A stretch of DNA of 64,000 nt from LD21 sp963715785 (GCA_963715785.1 OY970276.1:496001-560000); one strand, 5' to 3'. Positions 36,292-46,108 are shown, counted from the stretch's first letter. Numbers and translations are program-made. The notes: a model not told the origin generated them from the letters alone.

Positions 36292-36942
36292 ATGGAATTT
36301 AAAACATCCTTATACAAGAATGCATATCGTTTAAGTCTATTCACAATATTCTATAACATAGCTGAAGGACTGGTATCAATGGTATTGGGCTATAAAGACG
36401 AAACACTTACCTTGTTTGGATTTGGTGTGGATAGTTTTATTGAAGTTATGTCAGGTATCGGAATCGCTGTCATGATATTGCGCATCCAAAAAAATCCGGA
36501 AAGTTCAAAGAATGAATTTGAAATCAAAGCATTAAAAGTTACTGGCACTGCATTTTACTTGTTATCAGCTGGACTATTTGTTGGAATTATAATCAATATA
36601 ATTAACCATCATAAGCCTGAGACAACACTTTGGGGTATAATTATTTCAATAATTTCAATTTTGGTAATGGTGTGGCTTATGTCAGCTAAAAAGGTTGTAG
36701 GCAAAAAACTACATTCAGAACCAATTATTTCAGATAGTAATTGTACAAAAGTTTGTGTATATATGTCCATCGTATTACTTGCATCTAGTCTAATATATGA
36801 ATTAACTGGGTTTGCTTATGCAGATGTAATTGGTGCAGCAGGCTTAATATATTTTTCTATATCTGAAGGTAAAGAAGCATTTGAGAAGGCCAAGGGAAAA
36901 AATTGCAATTGTGATAGTAGCGAGACTGGGGAACTGAAATGA
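36292..36942 (+). CDS. Cation-efflux-like membrane protein (cassette gene)
   Basis: 216 residues, about five hydrophobic helices. YNIAEGLVSMVLG, then FGFGVDSFIEVMSG, and near the C-terminus FAYADVIGAAGLIYFSISEG resemble short cation-diffusion-facilitator proteins, whose metal site uses Asp residues in helices 2 and 5; both Asp are seen here. The tail is Cys-rich (NCNCDSS). Probable metal or cation efflux, though activity is unproven. It is flanked by attC-like elements 3 and 4. Confidence 0.75.
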   Translation: MEFKTSLYKNAYRLSLFTIFYNIAEGLVSMVLGYKDETLTLFGFGVDSFIEVMSGIGIAVMILRIQKNPESSKNEFEIKALKVTGTAFYLLSAGLFVGIIINIINHHKPETTLWGIIISIISILVMVWLMSAKKVVGKKLHSEPIISDSNCTKVCVYMSIVLLASSLIYELTGFAYADVIGAAGLIYFSISEGKEAFEKAKGKNCNCDSSETGELK

Positions 36943-36992
36943 CTTACTATCGAGACAACTTCACCCCTATCAAGACATTAAAACCCTAAACC

Positions 36993-37357
36993 TAACACGG
37001 ATGGTATAGGTAATTGCCTTCAGCAGCCCGGACTGCTTAGTAATCAGCTCCATAAGTCTATGCGATCAAAATCATTTCCACTTATCAAAATTTCGGTACC
37101 GTGACTATTCCTGCTACCGAGACAAAGTCAATTGGGCTGCTGGCCGACTCCGCCAGCTGGCGGATGGTGTCATGGTTTTTGCAGCGCCACTTAGACACGT
37201 GACATGACGATTCCTGCCCACTTATGGGGACTTGGTACCGTCAAGACAAATTACCGTGACACAAAACTTATCGCCACTTACCGTAGCTGGCAAAAAACAA
37301 GTCACCGCGACATCCCTCCTTCATCGGGGCCAACTCAATTAAACCGCCCGGCTGTTA
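36993..37357 (+). repeat. attC-like element 4 (365 bases)
   Basis: Starts TAACACGGATGG and ends CGCCCGGCTGTTA followed by GC. It carries the shared core at 37109-37182, including a perfect 16-base palindrome TCCGCCAGCTGGCGGA at 37149-37164. The terminal arms are less well paired than in element 3 (AATTGCC against GGCCAACTCAATT). Confidence 0.6.
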
Positions 37358-37534
37358 GCAAACACTTGTATCCGGTATAGAGACAGACTTATAACTCAAA
37401 CATTCTATTTGATTTAGACGATTAACAACCCGACCGAACATCTATTTCCTTATTTTTTGAAGCCCTGACAATATCATCTTCACTTTCAAAATGAAATAAT
37501 TAACTAACTTTACTATAACCTTAAAATAGCAGTT

Positions 37535-39382
37535 ATGAAACTCGAGAAGATTTTAGGTCAATTAAATTCCTTTGAAAAAAATCAGTTTCTTAAAGTAATC
37601 ACTTGCATTATAGAAACCCCACCTAAAAAAACTGATGAGATAGAAAAAATTCTGATTGACAGTGACAAGGATTTAAAGAAAGTCGACAATCTAAACATTG
37701 TCAATGTCTTTCATTTAATTGAAGACGAATTTGCTGAGGAAATTAAATACAAATTTAGTGAGATTGATTCTCAACTTGATATTCTAATTGATATTCTAAT
37801 CAGAGATGGAAACTGTATTATGTCAAGAGAATGGTTTAATAAACTTTACGAAGAAGAAATTAAAACCCTCAAAATAAAAATTCTTAAGTTTCAAACCGAA
37901 ATAGAATCAGAAAAATCCACGATTGATTTAAATAGAAAAAGGGATTATAAAATTTATAGAAACTGTGTCAAAACTGCTTATACAAATGATCAAGAAAGAA
38001 ATCAAGATGCTAAAATAACTTGGGAAGAGCAAACAATACTATTTACTTTAGCTGAAACACTTGAACTTTCCCAAGAAGAAATTAAACTAATTAACTACTC
38101 AGTTTTAAATATTGAAAAACTAGATATAGAACAGATTATTAATGAATTAAAAAATCAAGGAATTCTGTTCTACTCAAAGAATTCGTTAAAGGTATTTATA
38201 GCTGATGAAATTGTTAGAGTCCTTCGTAGAATTAGAGGGAAAGAGGTTGCAAATAAATTTTTCCGACGAGTTCTTAACCAATTAAAAGAACCACAAATTA
38301 ACCTTGTATGTCGGAAACACAATATTGACTGGAAAAAGCCGATCGATGAAAAAATACATTTAATTATAAAAGCAGGAATTAATTTCCAGTCCATTCTCAT
38401 TGAAGGAATTTTTAAGGAGAATACAAAGCTTTCCGAGAAAAAAGCTTTTATTAACGAATTGATTGAAAAAGACCTATGTATTTCCCAATTAAAGGGAAAT
38501 ACTCTCGATGAGAAAGTTCAAAACCTTGTAAACTATTTTGAACAAGTTGATAAGGACGATAAAATTAGCATTTCAATTGATGGGTATGATAAACTTTTAG
38601 TTGACCTTGATGCATTCATACCTGAAACAAAATTGTATATAAAACAAGAATTCGATCTTCAAGACGAAGAAATTCTAAATAGCTCATATTTGCTTGATTA
38701 TAATATTAAACCCAAAGACATTCTTGATCTGATACCTGATCAAAAAATCAAAGAGTTTTGTGAGAAAATGTCAATCAAAACTAGGGGAAACATTGAGATA
38801 AATATTCTGGAAAAATACAAAGATGCAGAGAATCTCTATATTGAGAATTATAGTCTCATAGCTTATAGAGATATTAATGGGTTGAAATCAAACGGTCTAA
38901 TAATAAAAGAAGCTGATCTAGGAATTAAATTTGAGGATATTACAAAATCTATATTTTCGAAACTAGGGTTACCCATTGACGATAAGTTAAGAAAATCCAT
39001 TAATAATGCTAAAAACAAGATAGATATCGTTATTAATCTGGGCAATAATGAGTTAATTCTTGTAGAATGTAAAACCATCAAAGATTCAGGTTATAATAAA
39101 TTTTCTTCAGTCTCAAGGCAAATTAAAGCATATATTGAGCTCGCTCATGCTAAAGGATTTCGTGTTATAAAAAGCTTATTGATTGCGCCGGAATTTAGTG
39201 AAGATTTTGAAAAAGATTGTCGAGAGGAATTTGAATTAAACCTCTCCCTGATAACTGCTGAAACTTTAGTAAATATTCTTAATGGGTTTAAAAACACCAG
39301 GTATAAGCAATTTCCTTATCAGTTACTAATGAAGGACGTTCTAATAAGCGAGGATTGGGTTATTAAAGCAATAAGTAAATAA
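37535..39382 (+). CDS. Large putative PD-(D/E)XK nuclease-like protein (cassette gene)
   Basis: 615 residues with no family I recognise over most of its length. Residues 1-60 and 100-330 are helical and charged. Residues about 490-560 hold a likely PD-(D/E)XK core: KIDIVINLG (Asp near 495), then ELILVECKTI (ECK near 510) and a helix QIKAYIELAHA, the order found in restriction-type nucleases. No helicase, methylase or signal peptide is seen. AT-rich, between attC-like elements 4 and 5. A defence or anti-mobile-element nuclease is a reasonable guess, no more. Confidence 0.65.
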   Translation: MKLEKILGQLNSFEKNQFLKVITCIIETPPKKTDEIEKILIDSDKDLKKVDNLNIVNVFHLIEDEFAEEIKYKFSEIDSQLDILIDILIRDGNCIMSREWFNKLYEEEIKTLKIKILKFQTEIESEKSTIDLNRKRDYKIYRNCVKTAYTNDQERNQDAKITWEEQTILFTLAETLELSQEEIKLINYSVLNIEKLDIEQIINELKNQGILFYSKNSLKVFIADEIVRVLRRIRGKEVANKFFRRVLNQLKEPQINLVCRKHNIDWKKPIDEKIHLIIKAGINFQSILIEGIFKENTKLSEKKAFINELIEKDLCISQLKGNTLDEKVQNLVNYFEQVDKDDKISISIDGYDKLLVDLDAFIPETKLYIKQEFDLQDEEILNSSYLLDYNIKPKDILDLIPDQKIKEFCEKMSIKTRGNIEINILEKYKDAENLYIENYSLIAYRDINGLKSNGLIIKEADLGIKFEDITKSIFSKLGLPIDDKLRKSINNAKNKIDIVINLGNNELILVECKTIKDSGYNKFSSVSRQIKAYIELAHAKGFRVIKSLLIAPEFSEDFEKDCREEFELNLSLITAETLVNILNGFKNTRYKQFPYQLLMKDVLISEDWVIKAISK

Positions 39383-39474
39383 TAAACGATTTGATCGGTA
39401 ATCATTTTGAAATTCCCTAAAAATGGGAGAAAACATTGATGATTTGATCAAAGAGAATTGAAAAAAAGCGTTTG

Positions 39475-39839
39475 CCAACTCGGACTGTTTAATTAATTGC
39501 CTTCATCAGCCCGGACAGCTTCATAATCAGCTTCCAAAGTCTATGCGAGAAAACCTATCCAAACCTATAAAAATTTGTGGCACCCGGACTGATCCTGCTG
39601 CCAAGACAAAGTCAATAGGGCTTCCGGCCGACTCCGCCAGCTGGCGGATGGTGTCACGGTTTTTGCTATTTCATCTAGACTATTTCATCGTGACCCGAAA
39701 CTCACAATCCTTACCCGGACTTGGTATTACCTGGACTACTTCATCGTGCACCCGGACTCATCAGTCATCTGCCAGGACTTTGCAAAAACGCATGCCAACC
39801 CTGACACAGACGGCACCTAATTAAACCGCCGGGCCGTTA
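39475..39839 (+). repeat. attC-like element 5 (about 365 bases)
   Basis: Starts CCAACTCGGACTG and ends CGGGCCGTTAGC. TTTAATTA (39488-39495) pairs with TAATTAAA (39818-39825). The shared core is at 39593-39666 with the 16-base palindrome at 39633-39648. From about 39590 to 39785 it is nearly identical to element 9 (about 46225-46420), 6.6 kb away. Confidence 0.65.
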
Positions 39840-39990
39840 GCATTCAGGCCTGGCTGTACCGACACGGTTGACAATTAACACATAGTGTGACAACAATTTC
39901 GTAACGAAAAAAGAAGGCCCTAAATGCTAACAGCAAAAGCATCAAAACTCACTGGTTTAAGCAGGCGGACTAAATATATTAGGTAGAGTT

Positions 39991-40716
39991 ATGGAAGGAG
40001 ACTTTAAATCATATTTGCCTTATATAAAATGGATTCCTCTTATCATATTTCTCTGCCTATGTTTCTATGCTATTTTTAGAAAAATATACGACAAAAAACT
40101 ATTAGAAATCGTCACAAAATCAAATAGAGGCACAAGAACAGAAAGAGATTTAGTATTAAAACTTTTAAAACATGGAATACCAGCACAGGCTATTTTTCAT
40201 GACTTGTATTTAAAAAAACCTGATGGCGAATTTTTACAGATTGATTTAGTAGTAGCTGCAAAAACGGGGATAATTGTATTTGAAGTAAAAGATTACAGCG
40301 GTTGGATCTTTGGAAATGGGAAATATAGAGAATGGACCCAAGTATTAGCCCATGGACATGAAAAATATCGTTTCTATAATCCAATCATGCAAAACAATAG
40401 GCATACAGACGAAATAAGAAAAAAACTTAAGCAATTTGAAAATGTCCCATTCTATTCAGTCGTGGTGTTCTACGGAGATTGTGTATTGAAGGATATCAAT
40501 TTCGTACCAGATGGTACATTTATTGTAAAATCAGCAAGAGTTTTAGAAGTTCTGGACATCATCATGAACAAAAATAAATTAGCCCCATATACTGATAAAT
40601 TTGAAGTAGTCAAAGTGCTGAAAGAAGCTGTGTATAATGGCAATAGTAAAACAATACAAACTCAGCATATAGAGAATGTTAAGGACATGCTAGGTAAACA
40701 CCGAATATTTAATTAA
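39991..40716 (+). CDS. NERD-domain nuclease-related protein (cassette gene)
   Basis: 241 residues. One N-terminal membrane helix (about 10-30) precedes a NERD domain (about 45-165): RGTRTERDLVLKLLKHGIP, LQIDLVVAAKTGIIVFEVKD and GKYREWTQVL. The D-x-V then E-V-K pattern is a PD-(D/E)XK-like catalytic site. The C-terminal 70 residues are unassigned. NERD proteins are suspected nucleic-acid-processing enzymes. It is set between attC-like elements 5 and 6. Confidence 0.85.
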   Translation: MEGDFKSYLPYIKWIPLIIFLCLCFYAIFRKIYDKKLLEIVTKSNRGTRTERDLVLKLLKHGIPAQAIFHDLYLKKPDGEFLQIDLVVAAKTGIIVFEVKDYSGWIFGNGKYREWTQVLAHGHEKYRFYNPIMQNNRHTDEIRKKLKQFENVPFYSVVVFYGDCVLKDINFVPDGTFIVKSARVLEVLDIIMNKNKLAPYTDKFEVVKVLKEAVYNGNSKTIQTQHIENVKDMLGKHRIFN

Positions 40717-40791
40717 AGGGGTGTAAAATCTGACTCAAACACAGAAATATTTGGTCACCAATGACAAGATTTAAAACTTGGCCCTAAATGC

Positions 40792-41100
40792 TAACACGGA
40801 CAGCTATGGGTAAGTTGTTCGTCACGGTTTTTGCTTTTGCTCCTGCACTCAAGACAAATTTGTAGTGATTGTTGCACCTGGGCACGCGCATCTGCATGCA
40901 ATTTAAATCCTCCACCGTGATAAATTTCTGGCACCGAAATAGTTTGTACCGCGACACTGCGCCAGAGCCCGCCACCAACTTTGTAACCGGTGATAAATTA
41001 GTGGTTCCGATCAAACTTGTACCGCGACAGCGCCTGCACGCTATAATGTACCATGACGGCAAAAAGTGCGCCATACCCTCCCCATATTGCCGGGCCGTTA
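40792..41100 (+). repeat. attC-like element 6 (309 bases)
   Basis: Starts CTAACACGGACAGC and ends TGCCGGGCCGTTA followed by GGT. The interior differs from elements 3-5 but is built of the same short word, ACCG-GAC/ACCG-GACA followed by TTTGT, at intervals of 20-40 bases. Its stretch near 40883-40945 resembles 48045-48115. Confidence 0.6.
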
Positions 41101-41101
41101 G

Positions 41102-41239
41102 GTGCCAGCCATCGACACCAACAAGCTTGACTTTAATACCAGGAAAGAATATCTTTACTATATCCGAGAGTTTACAGATATCTGTCGTCAGATCAATGAT
41201 TCTGGGTCTGACTCCACTGTTTACTTAACCTTCTCATAA
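41102..41239 (+). CDS. Possible 45-residue ORF in a short cassette
   Basis: GTG at 41102 lies just inside the GTTAGGTG end of element 6, and the frame runs 45 codons to TAA 41237-41239 (PAIDTNKLDFNTRK, REFTDICRQINDSG). No ribosome-binding site is seen and no family is recognised. It may be a small cassette gene, the fragment of a former gene, or chance. Confidence 0.25.
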   Translation: MPAIDTNKLDFNTRKEYLYYIREFTDICRQINDSGSDSTVYLTFS

Positions 41240-41262
41240 AATCCAATATCAGGCCGAGCGCC

Positions 41263-41475
41263 TAACTCGGACAGTTGGCGTAATAAACTTGTCACAATTT
41301 TTGTGTGCCACTTTGCAACTTTATATTGACAAATAACTTTTCACTCATCACCAAATCCGTGACTTCGGCTCTGGGCAAATCCTGCAACCGGGACAACTTT
41401 ATCTTTCGCCAGGTTTTGCAAAAATTGCGCCAAGGTGGCTTGTCCTCCGGGGCAGTTTTTTGAGGTAACGCCAAC
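41263..41475 (+). repeat. attC-like element 7, degenerate right end
   Basis: Starts GCCTAACTCGGACAG, the best RYYYAAC-like left end in the array. GTTGGCGT (41274-41281) pairs with ACGCCAAC (41468-41475). No CGGGCCGTTA right end is found, so it is degenerate or recombined. Confidence 0.45.
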
Positions 41476-41695
41476 ACCCACAAAGGGTTGATAAATCGAT
41501 AATTTTACCACCACACTTGTGATGATATTTAAACAAGGGTGTTAAAAAGCTAAACGGTAGCGTCAAAATATTTAACACTTTATGAAAAGTGAGCTACAAG
41601 TAAAATTAATTAAAGCACAGATATTCAGCATTATAAAAAAAATAGCACAAATATTGCTTGTTTCATGATGATAGAACATTCAAGAATTTAAAATC
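41476..41695. other. Spacer before the FtsX-like permease
   Basis: About 220 AT-rich bases with no gene. AAAATTAATTAAAGC and ATTGCTTGTTTCATG near the start codon do not give a clear promoter. Confidence 0.4.
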
Positions 41696-44023
41696 ATGAT
41701 TTTACATTATTTAAAAACAGGATTTAGGAGTTTACAAAGAAACAAGCTTTACTCTGTGCTGACAATTGGAGGATTTGCAATAGGTTTTGCTGTGTGTATT
41801 ATAATTGGGCTTTATGCCTACTGTGAATTTACTGTTGATACGGGTTTTAAAGACCATGAACGTATTTACAGGTTGGTAGACGTTGATTCAAAATTTTTTG
41901 ATGGAAAAACTACTGATTTTGATTACAATCTTGGAAATATATTAAAGAACAATTACAGCGAAATTGAACTTGTGGCTCCATACAAAATTTACAGTAGCGA
42001 TAACTCCTTATTGCTGACTGAAAACAAAAGTTTTAAGTATGATTACAGTATGAACACGACAGACGAAATGTTCGATTTGCTATCGCTCAAAGTAGTTGAA
42101 AGGTCGAAAAATAACAATTTGCTTGATAATAACTCTGTTGTCCTCACACAATCAATGGCTGATAAAATGTTTGAGGGGGGAAATGCTATTGGTAAAAGAA
42201 TTGTATTAGATGATATGCAAAGGACTGAATTGTTTGTATCTGCCATAGTTGAAGATTTGCCCCAAAATACAAGTTTTCCCAACATATCTTTTTTTCTGAA
42301 TATCGAGAGAAATTTTCAGTGGAGTCAAATGGAAAGAAATGGATACAGCGTAAAACCCGTAAATTATTATGTGAAACTAACAGATAATATAAATCCGCTT
42401 GATTTGACAAATAAATTGAACAGTAGCCTGAAAATTTATCAAAAAATACACGATCAAATTGAGCTACAACCCATATCCAACATTTATTTGCATTCAGATG
42501 ATATCCAAGACGCAGAATACACAAAAAAAGGAAATACAAAACTGATATTGCTATTAGCTACAATAGCAATACTGATATTGGTACTATCTATATTTAATTA
42601 TATAAACTATTCTATAGCTCAGCATCAATCACAAATAAAATGTATTGGAATAAGAAAAACTTACGGTGCTGCTTTTTCGAATATTTTTAAATATTTTCTG
42701 TCCGAATCAATTATCGGGGTATTTATAGCAATAGCAATAGCATTAATATTATTACCATATTTCTTACCCTTTGCTAACCAATTATTGCAAAACACAATTA
42801 GCATAGGATTATTATTTCAGTCAACGCCATTGCTGTTTTTCATTCTGACAATTAGCTCTATCATACTCATAAATACAATTATACCACAATGGAGCTTGAT
42901 AAAGTTCAACTTACTAAAATACCTGAAAGGCAGATATGTTAAACGTGGAGGAAGTTTTGCAATCAATGTACTTTCCGTTTCACAATTTACAGTTGCTATA
43001 GGCTTACTTATCTGTCTGTTCTTTATCAACAAGCAGCTTCATTTTGCAAAACACGCCGACCTCGGTTTTCAGAAAGAAAACATCATCTACCTAAAACTAA
43101 ATGGGAATTTGAAATTGGCAAATGCCTTAAAAAGCGAAATGGGAAAATTACCATTTGTGCAAAGTTCATCTATTAGCCAAGGTATTCCGGGGATAATAAA
43201 TGCTCAAACCGAAGATGGATATTTGATATATGCAGACAATGACTTTATAAATACTTATGGTATAAAGATGCTTGAAAACTGGGCAATTGGAGAGGGGAAA
43301 ACTGACAAAATCTGTATTGTAAATGAAACGGGAATTAGAAAGAATCAATGGAAAGAACGTGAGAATCCAAAATTCGGGGACTATTATACTATCGTAGGCG
43401 TAATGAAAGATTTTAAATTTATGTCGTTCAGAGAAGCCATAACTCCTGTAGTTGTTGCCATAGACCACATGTACATTAACAATTTTCAAAATTATTCCAT
43501 CCGGTTATCCAGAGGAAATATATCCTACCAACTATCAGAACTGAAAAAAATATGGAAATCAGTTATGCCTGAAGAATACCCGATGGAATTTGAATTTATT
43601 GATGACAGGCTTAATGTGATGTATGCAAAGGACGAACAACTTGGAAAAGCCATATCCGCCTTTTCAATTATTGCATTTATTTTAGTGATGCTCGGCATAC
43701 TCGGTCAGGTATTCCAAATCTGCATCAACAAATCTAAAGAAATAGGTATAAGAAAAGTGAACGGGGCAAAACTGCTGGATATTTTCAAAATCATTAATTA
43801 CCGCTTTGTGTTTTGGGTATTGGCGGCATTTATGATAGCATCACCAATTGCATATAAACTCATGCAAAAGTGGTTAGAAAATTTTGCCTATAAAACGTCT
43901 TTGGATTGGTGGGTATTTATCCTGGCAGGAGTAGGAACTTTTGCGTTTGTCGTAACTATTGTTACACTGCAAAGCTGGAATACAGCAAGAAGAAATCCGA
44001 TTGAAACACTTCGGTACGAATAA
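41696..44023 (+). CDS. FtsX/MacB-like ABC permease without ATPase partner (cassette gene)
   Basis: 775 residues. Layout of the large Bacteroidota FtsX-like permeases: a first helix (about 20-42), a periplasmic MacB-type domain (about 45-270), three helices (about 275-400) with IRKTYGA, a second N-terminal-like helix near 425, a second periplasmic domain and three C-terminal helices with the repeated IRKVNGAK motif (about 685). These proteins form lipoprotein- or drug-linked exporters with a separate ATPase, but none is coded nearby. It is the largest gene in the array, between elements 7 and 8. Confidence 0.9.
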   Translation: MILHYLKTGFRSLQRNKLYSVLTIGGFAIGFAVCIIIGLYAYCEFTVDTGFKDHERIYRLVDVDSKFFDGKTTDFDYNLGNILKNNYSEIELVAPYKIYSSDNSLLLTENKSFKYDYSMNTTDEMFDLLSLKVVERSKNNNLLDNNSVVLTQSMADKMFEGGNAIGKRIVLDDMQRTELFVSAIVEDLPQNTSFPNISFFLNIERNFQWSQMERNGYSVKPVNYYVKLTDNINPLDLTNKLNSSLKIYQKIHDQIELQPISNIYLHSDDIQDAEYTKKGNTKLILLLATIAILILVLSIFNYINYSIAQHQSQIKCIGIRKTYGAAFSNIFKYFLSESIIGVFIAIAIALILLPYFLPFANQLLQNTISIGLLFQSTPLLFFILTISSIILINTIIPQWSLIKFNLLKYLKGRYVKRGGSFAINVLSVSQFTVAIGLLICLFFINKQLHFAKHADLGFQKENIIYLKLNGNLKLANALKSEMGKLPFVQSSSISQGIPGIINAQTEDGYLIYADNDFINTYGIKMLENWAIGEGKTDKICIVNETGIRKNQWKERENPKFGDYYTIVGVMKDFKFMSFREAITPVVVAIDHMYINNFQNYSIRLSRGNISYQLSELKKIWKSVMPEEYPMEFEFIDDRLNVMYAKDEQLGKAISAFSIIAFILVMLGILGQVFQICINKSKEIGIRKVNGAKLLDIFKIINYRFVFWVLAAFMIASPIAYKLMQKWLENFAYKTSLDWWVFILAGVGTFAFVVTIVTLQSWNTARRNPIETLRYE

Positions 44024-44074
44024 GCTATCGTCAATTTGAAAGGACAATTCAATGACAGAAAAGGAATATACCGC

Positions 44075-44382
44075 TAACTCGGACGTATTAGTTAATTGGC
44101 TTCTGCAGCCCAGACTGCTTCCGAGTCAGCCCTTAAAATCTATGAGAGAAAAATATAACCCTCTTATAAAATTTTGATTCAACCGGACTATTCCTGATGC
44201 CGAGACAAAATCAGTAGGGCTGCCGGCCACCGCGCTAGTGCCTTGTTTTTTGCTCGCAGTCTGGACTGTTTCATCGTGACCCAAGACTTATCGTCCACCT
44301 ACCGGTCCCGATAGCTTATCGGGATGGCAAAAACCACACCGCCGCGACAAAGACAGTACCTCACCAAACCGTCGGGCCGTTA
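44075..44382 (+). repeat. attC-like element 8 (308 bases)
   Basis: Starts GCTAACTCGGACG and ends CGGGCCGTTATGG. The shared core is present but diverged at 44192-44252, without the 16-base palindrome. An added hairpin TACCGGTCCCGATAGC/TTATCGGGA lies near 44319-44342. Confidence 0.6.
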
Positions 44383-44416
44383 TGGGCAATGCGCTGACCA
44401 ACTGCACAATAGATAA

Positions 44417-44440
44417 ATATTGATAAACTAACATCAATAT
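44417..44440. promoter_or_regulatory. Operator-like palindrome before the XRE-ImmA gene
   Basis: ATATTGAT (44417-44424) and ATCAATAT (44433-44440) form a perfect 8-bp inverted repeat with an 8-base spacer, 28 bases before the ATG. Its place fits autoregulation by the encoded XRE protein. Confidence 0.55.
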
Positions 44441-44468
44441 AATGACAAAAATTTGTTAATTTGTAAGA

Positions 44469-45566
44469 ATGAATAGAGTGGAGTTAAATATTAATCCTCA
44501 AATCCTTCGCTGGGCGAGAGAAGAAGCAGGTTTTGATCAAGTTGAAATTGCCGAAAAGATTGATATTGGAATCGAAAGGTATAAACTTTGGGAAAAAGAA
44601 GGGAAGAATATTCCTCTAGGCAAACTTAAAGTAATTGCCAATTCATATAAGAGACAATTGGCCGTATTTCTTTTGCCTAATGTACCAAAGACTGTTACAA
44701 AACCCAAGGATTATAGGAATTTAAGCCCAACAGACAGCAAATTATCAAAAAAAGTTCTGGACGCAATAAGAGATGTGTCATACTTTACAGATACAGCTCT
44801 TGAACTTCAGGGGGAAGCCTATTGGAAAAGTAGATATGAATGGATCTACAATTTAAAGGATTCTTCACTAATTGATCTTAATGCTAATTTAAGAGAATTG
44901 TTAGACATTACTATTGATGATCAATTAAGTTGGCATACAGAGTCCGAAGCTTATAAAAAATGGAGAACTGCTGTTGAAAATAGACTCGGAATCTTAGTTT
45001 TTCAGTTTTCGATGCCTATGGAGGAAGTTCACGGATTCTCCATCACCGAACAATATCCCTATGCAATTGTGACAAATTCTAATCACAGCTATACAGGCAG
45101 AATTTTTACTATATTCCATGAGCTTGCTCATATTATTCGCCATCAATCTGGCATTTGTTTGTACGAGAAAGCTACTGAGAAGCAAAAAGAGGAATGGGAA
45201 TGTAATCAGCTTGCTGGCAAATTCTTAGCCCCTGATAATCTAATTGAACAGATGAGTGATTTAAAAGAAATAACCACGTTTGCAACAAAACTTAAAGTTA
45301 GCAGAGAGGTCTACCTAAGAAGATTGAAAGAAGAGAAAAAGATTACAGATCTTAACTTCTATACTCTTCTTGATAAAATAAAATCAACATATAAAAAAGA
45401 CAAAAAGAAAACTGGTTTTGTAAAGCCAATTGTAAAAAGTAAAGCATCAAGAGGCGAAACATTTTTCAATATGGTTGTCGAAGCACTTTACAATAATCAG
45501 ATCTCCTATTCAAAAGCTTCAAGTGCACTAGATTTAAATGTCTCTTCATTATTAAATGAGGTCTGA
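44469..45566 (+). CDS. XRE/ImmA-IrrE-type antitoxin-like protein (cassette gene)
   Basis: 365 residues. N-terminal helix-turn-helix (about 8-65, ILRWAREEAGFDQVEIAEKI) followed by a zinc-peptidase domain with IFHELAHIIRHQSG (HExxH near 222) and a downstream EWECNQLAGKFLAP in which Glu is the likely third ligand. About 90 residues follow. It overlaps the next gene by 11 bases. This order, XRE-ImmA then DUF4411, is a known toxin-antitoxin-like pair. It belongs to the seventh cassette. Confidence 0.9.
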   Translation: MNRVELNINPQILRWAREEAGFDQVEIAEKIDIGIERYKLWEKEGKNIPLGKLKVIANSYKRQLAVFLLPNVPKTVTKPKDYRNLSPTDSKLSKKVLDAIRDVSYFTDTALELQGEAYWKSRYEWIYNLKDSSLIDLNANLRELLDITIDDQLSWHTESEAYKKWRTAVENRLGILVFQFSMPMEEVHGFSITEQYPYAIVTNSNHSYTGRIFTIFHELAHIIRHQSGICLYEKATEKQKEEWECNQLAGKFLAPDNLIEQMSDLKEITTFATKLKVSREVYLRRLKEEKKITDLNFYTLLDKIKSTYKKDKKKTGFVKPIVKSKASRGETFFNMVVEALYNNQISYSKASSALDLNVSSLLNEV

Positions 45567-46080
45567 AGATAATATATACTTCATAGACAGTAGTGCCCTT
45601 ATAACTGTTAACAGGTTTTATCCTAAAAAAGTCTTTCCTGACCTATGGTTATATTTAGAGGAATTATTTCAACAAAAAAGAATATTTTCCCACGAAATGG
45701 TTTATGATGAGATCGTTCCATCTTCAGGGCCCAAAGACGACATAGGAAAATTGATAGCTAAATTTAAAAGTTCCTTCTTTTCAATAACAAATAAACAAGG
45801 ACAACTAGCTCTTCAAATCCTTTCAAATTTCCCAAGATTAATAGATGCCAGAGCAAAAAAGGATGAAGCAGATCCTTGGATCATCTCTCTAGTTATAGAA
45901 AAAATGGAATCTGTAAATATTTTTGGCAATGCATCAGATTTTGTGTTAGTAAGCGCAGAAAGTGAGAAAAGCGACACCAAGATACCTGCAGTTTGCAAAC
46001 ACTATAAGGTTAGACACATGAACCTATTTCAGTTTTTCGATGACAACGGATGGGAATTCTTGATGAACAAAAAATCATAA
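45556..46080 (+). CDS. DUF4411 PIN-like toxin candidate (cassette gene)
   Basis: 174 residues. It starts with YFIDSSALITVNRFYP, in which Asp is the first PIN acidic residue. EMVYDEI (about 54-60) and DARAKKDEADPWIISLV (about 96-112) supply further acids, as in DUF4411. Family members are RNase-like toxins coded after XRE-ImmA genes. The start overlaps the preceding gene, so translation is coupled. Confidence 0.85.
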   Translation: MRSEDNIYFIDSSALITVNRFYPKKVFPDLWLYLEELFQQKRIFSHEMVYDEIVPSSGPKDDIGKLIAKFKSSFFSITNKQGQLALQILSNFPRLIDARAKKDEADPWIISLVIEKMESVNIFGNASDFVLVSAESEKSDTKIPAVCKHYKVRHMNLFQFFDDNGWEFLMNKKS

Positions 46081-46108
46081 ACTCCCAGGACTTTAAAATA
46101 GCACAGCA

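Noticed and set aside
39543..39824. A 93-codon open frame, with a close copy at 46178-46495
   Set aside because: Both lie inside attC-like elements 5 and 9. The likeness is due to the nearly identical DNA repeat, there is no ribosome-binding site, and the frame crosses palindromes. I regard them as non-coding.
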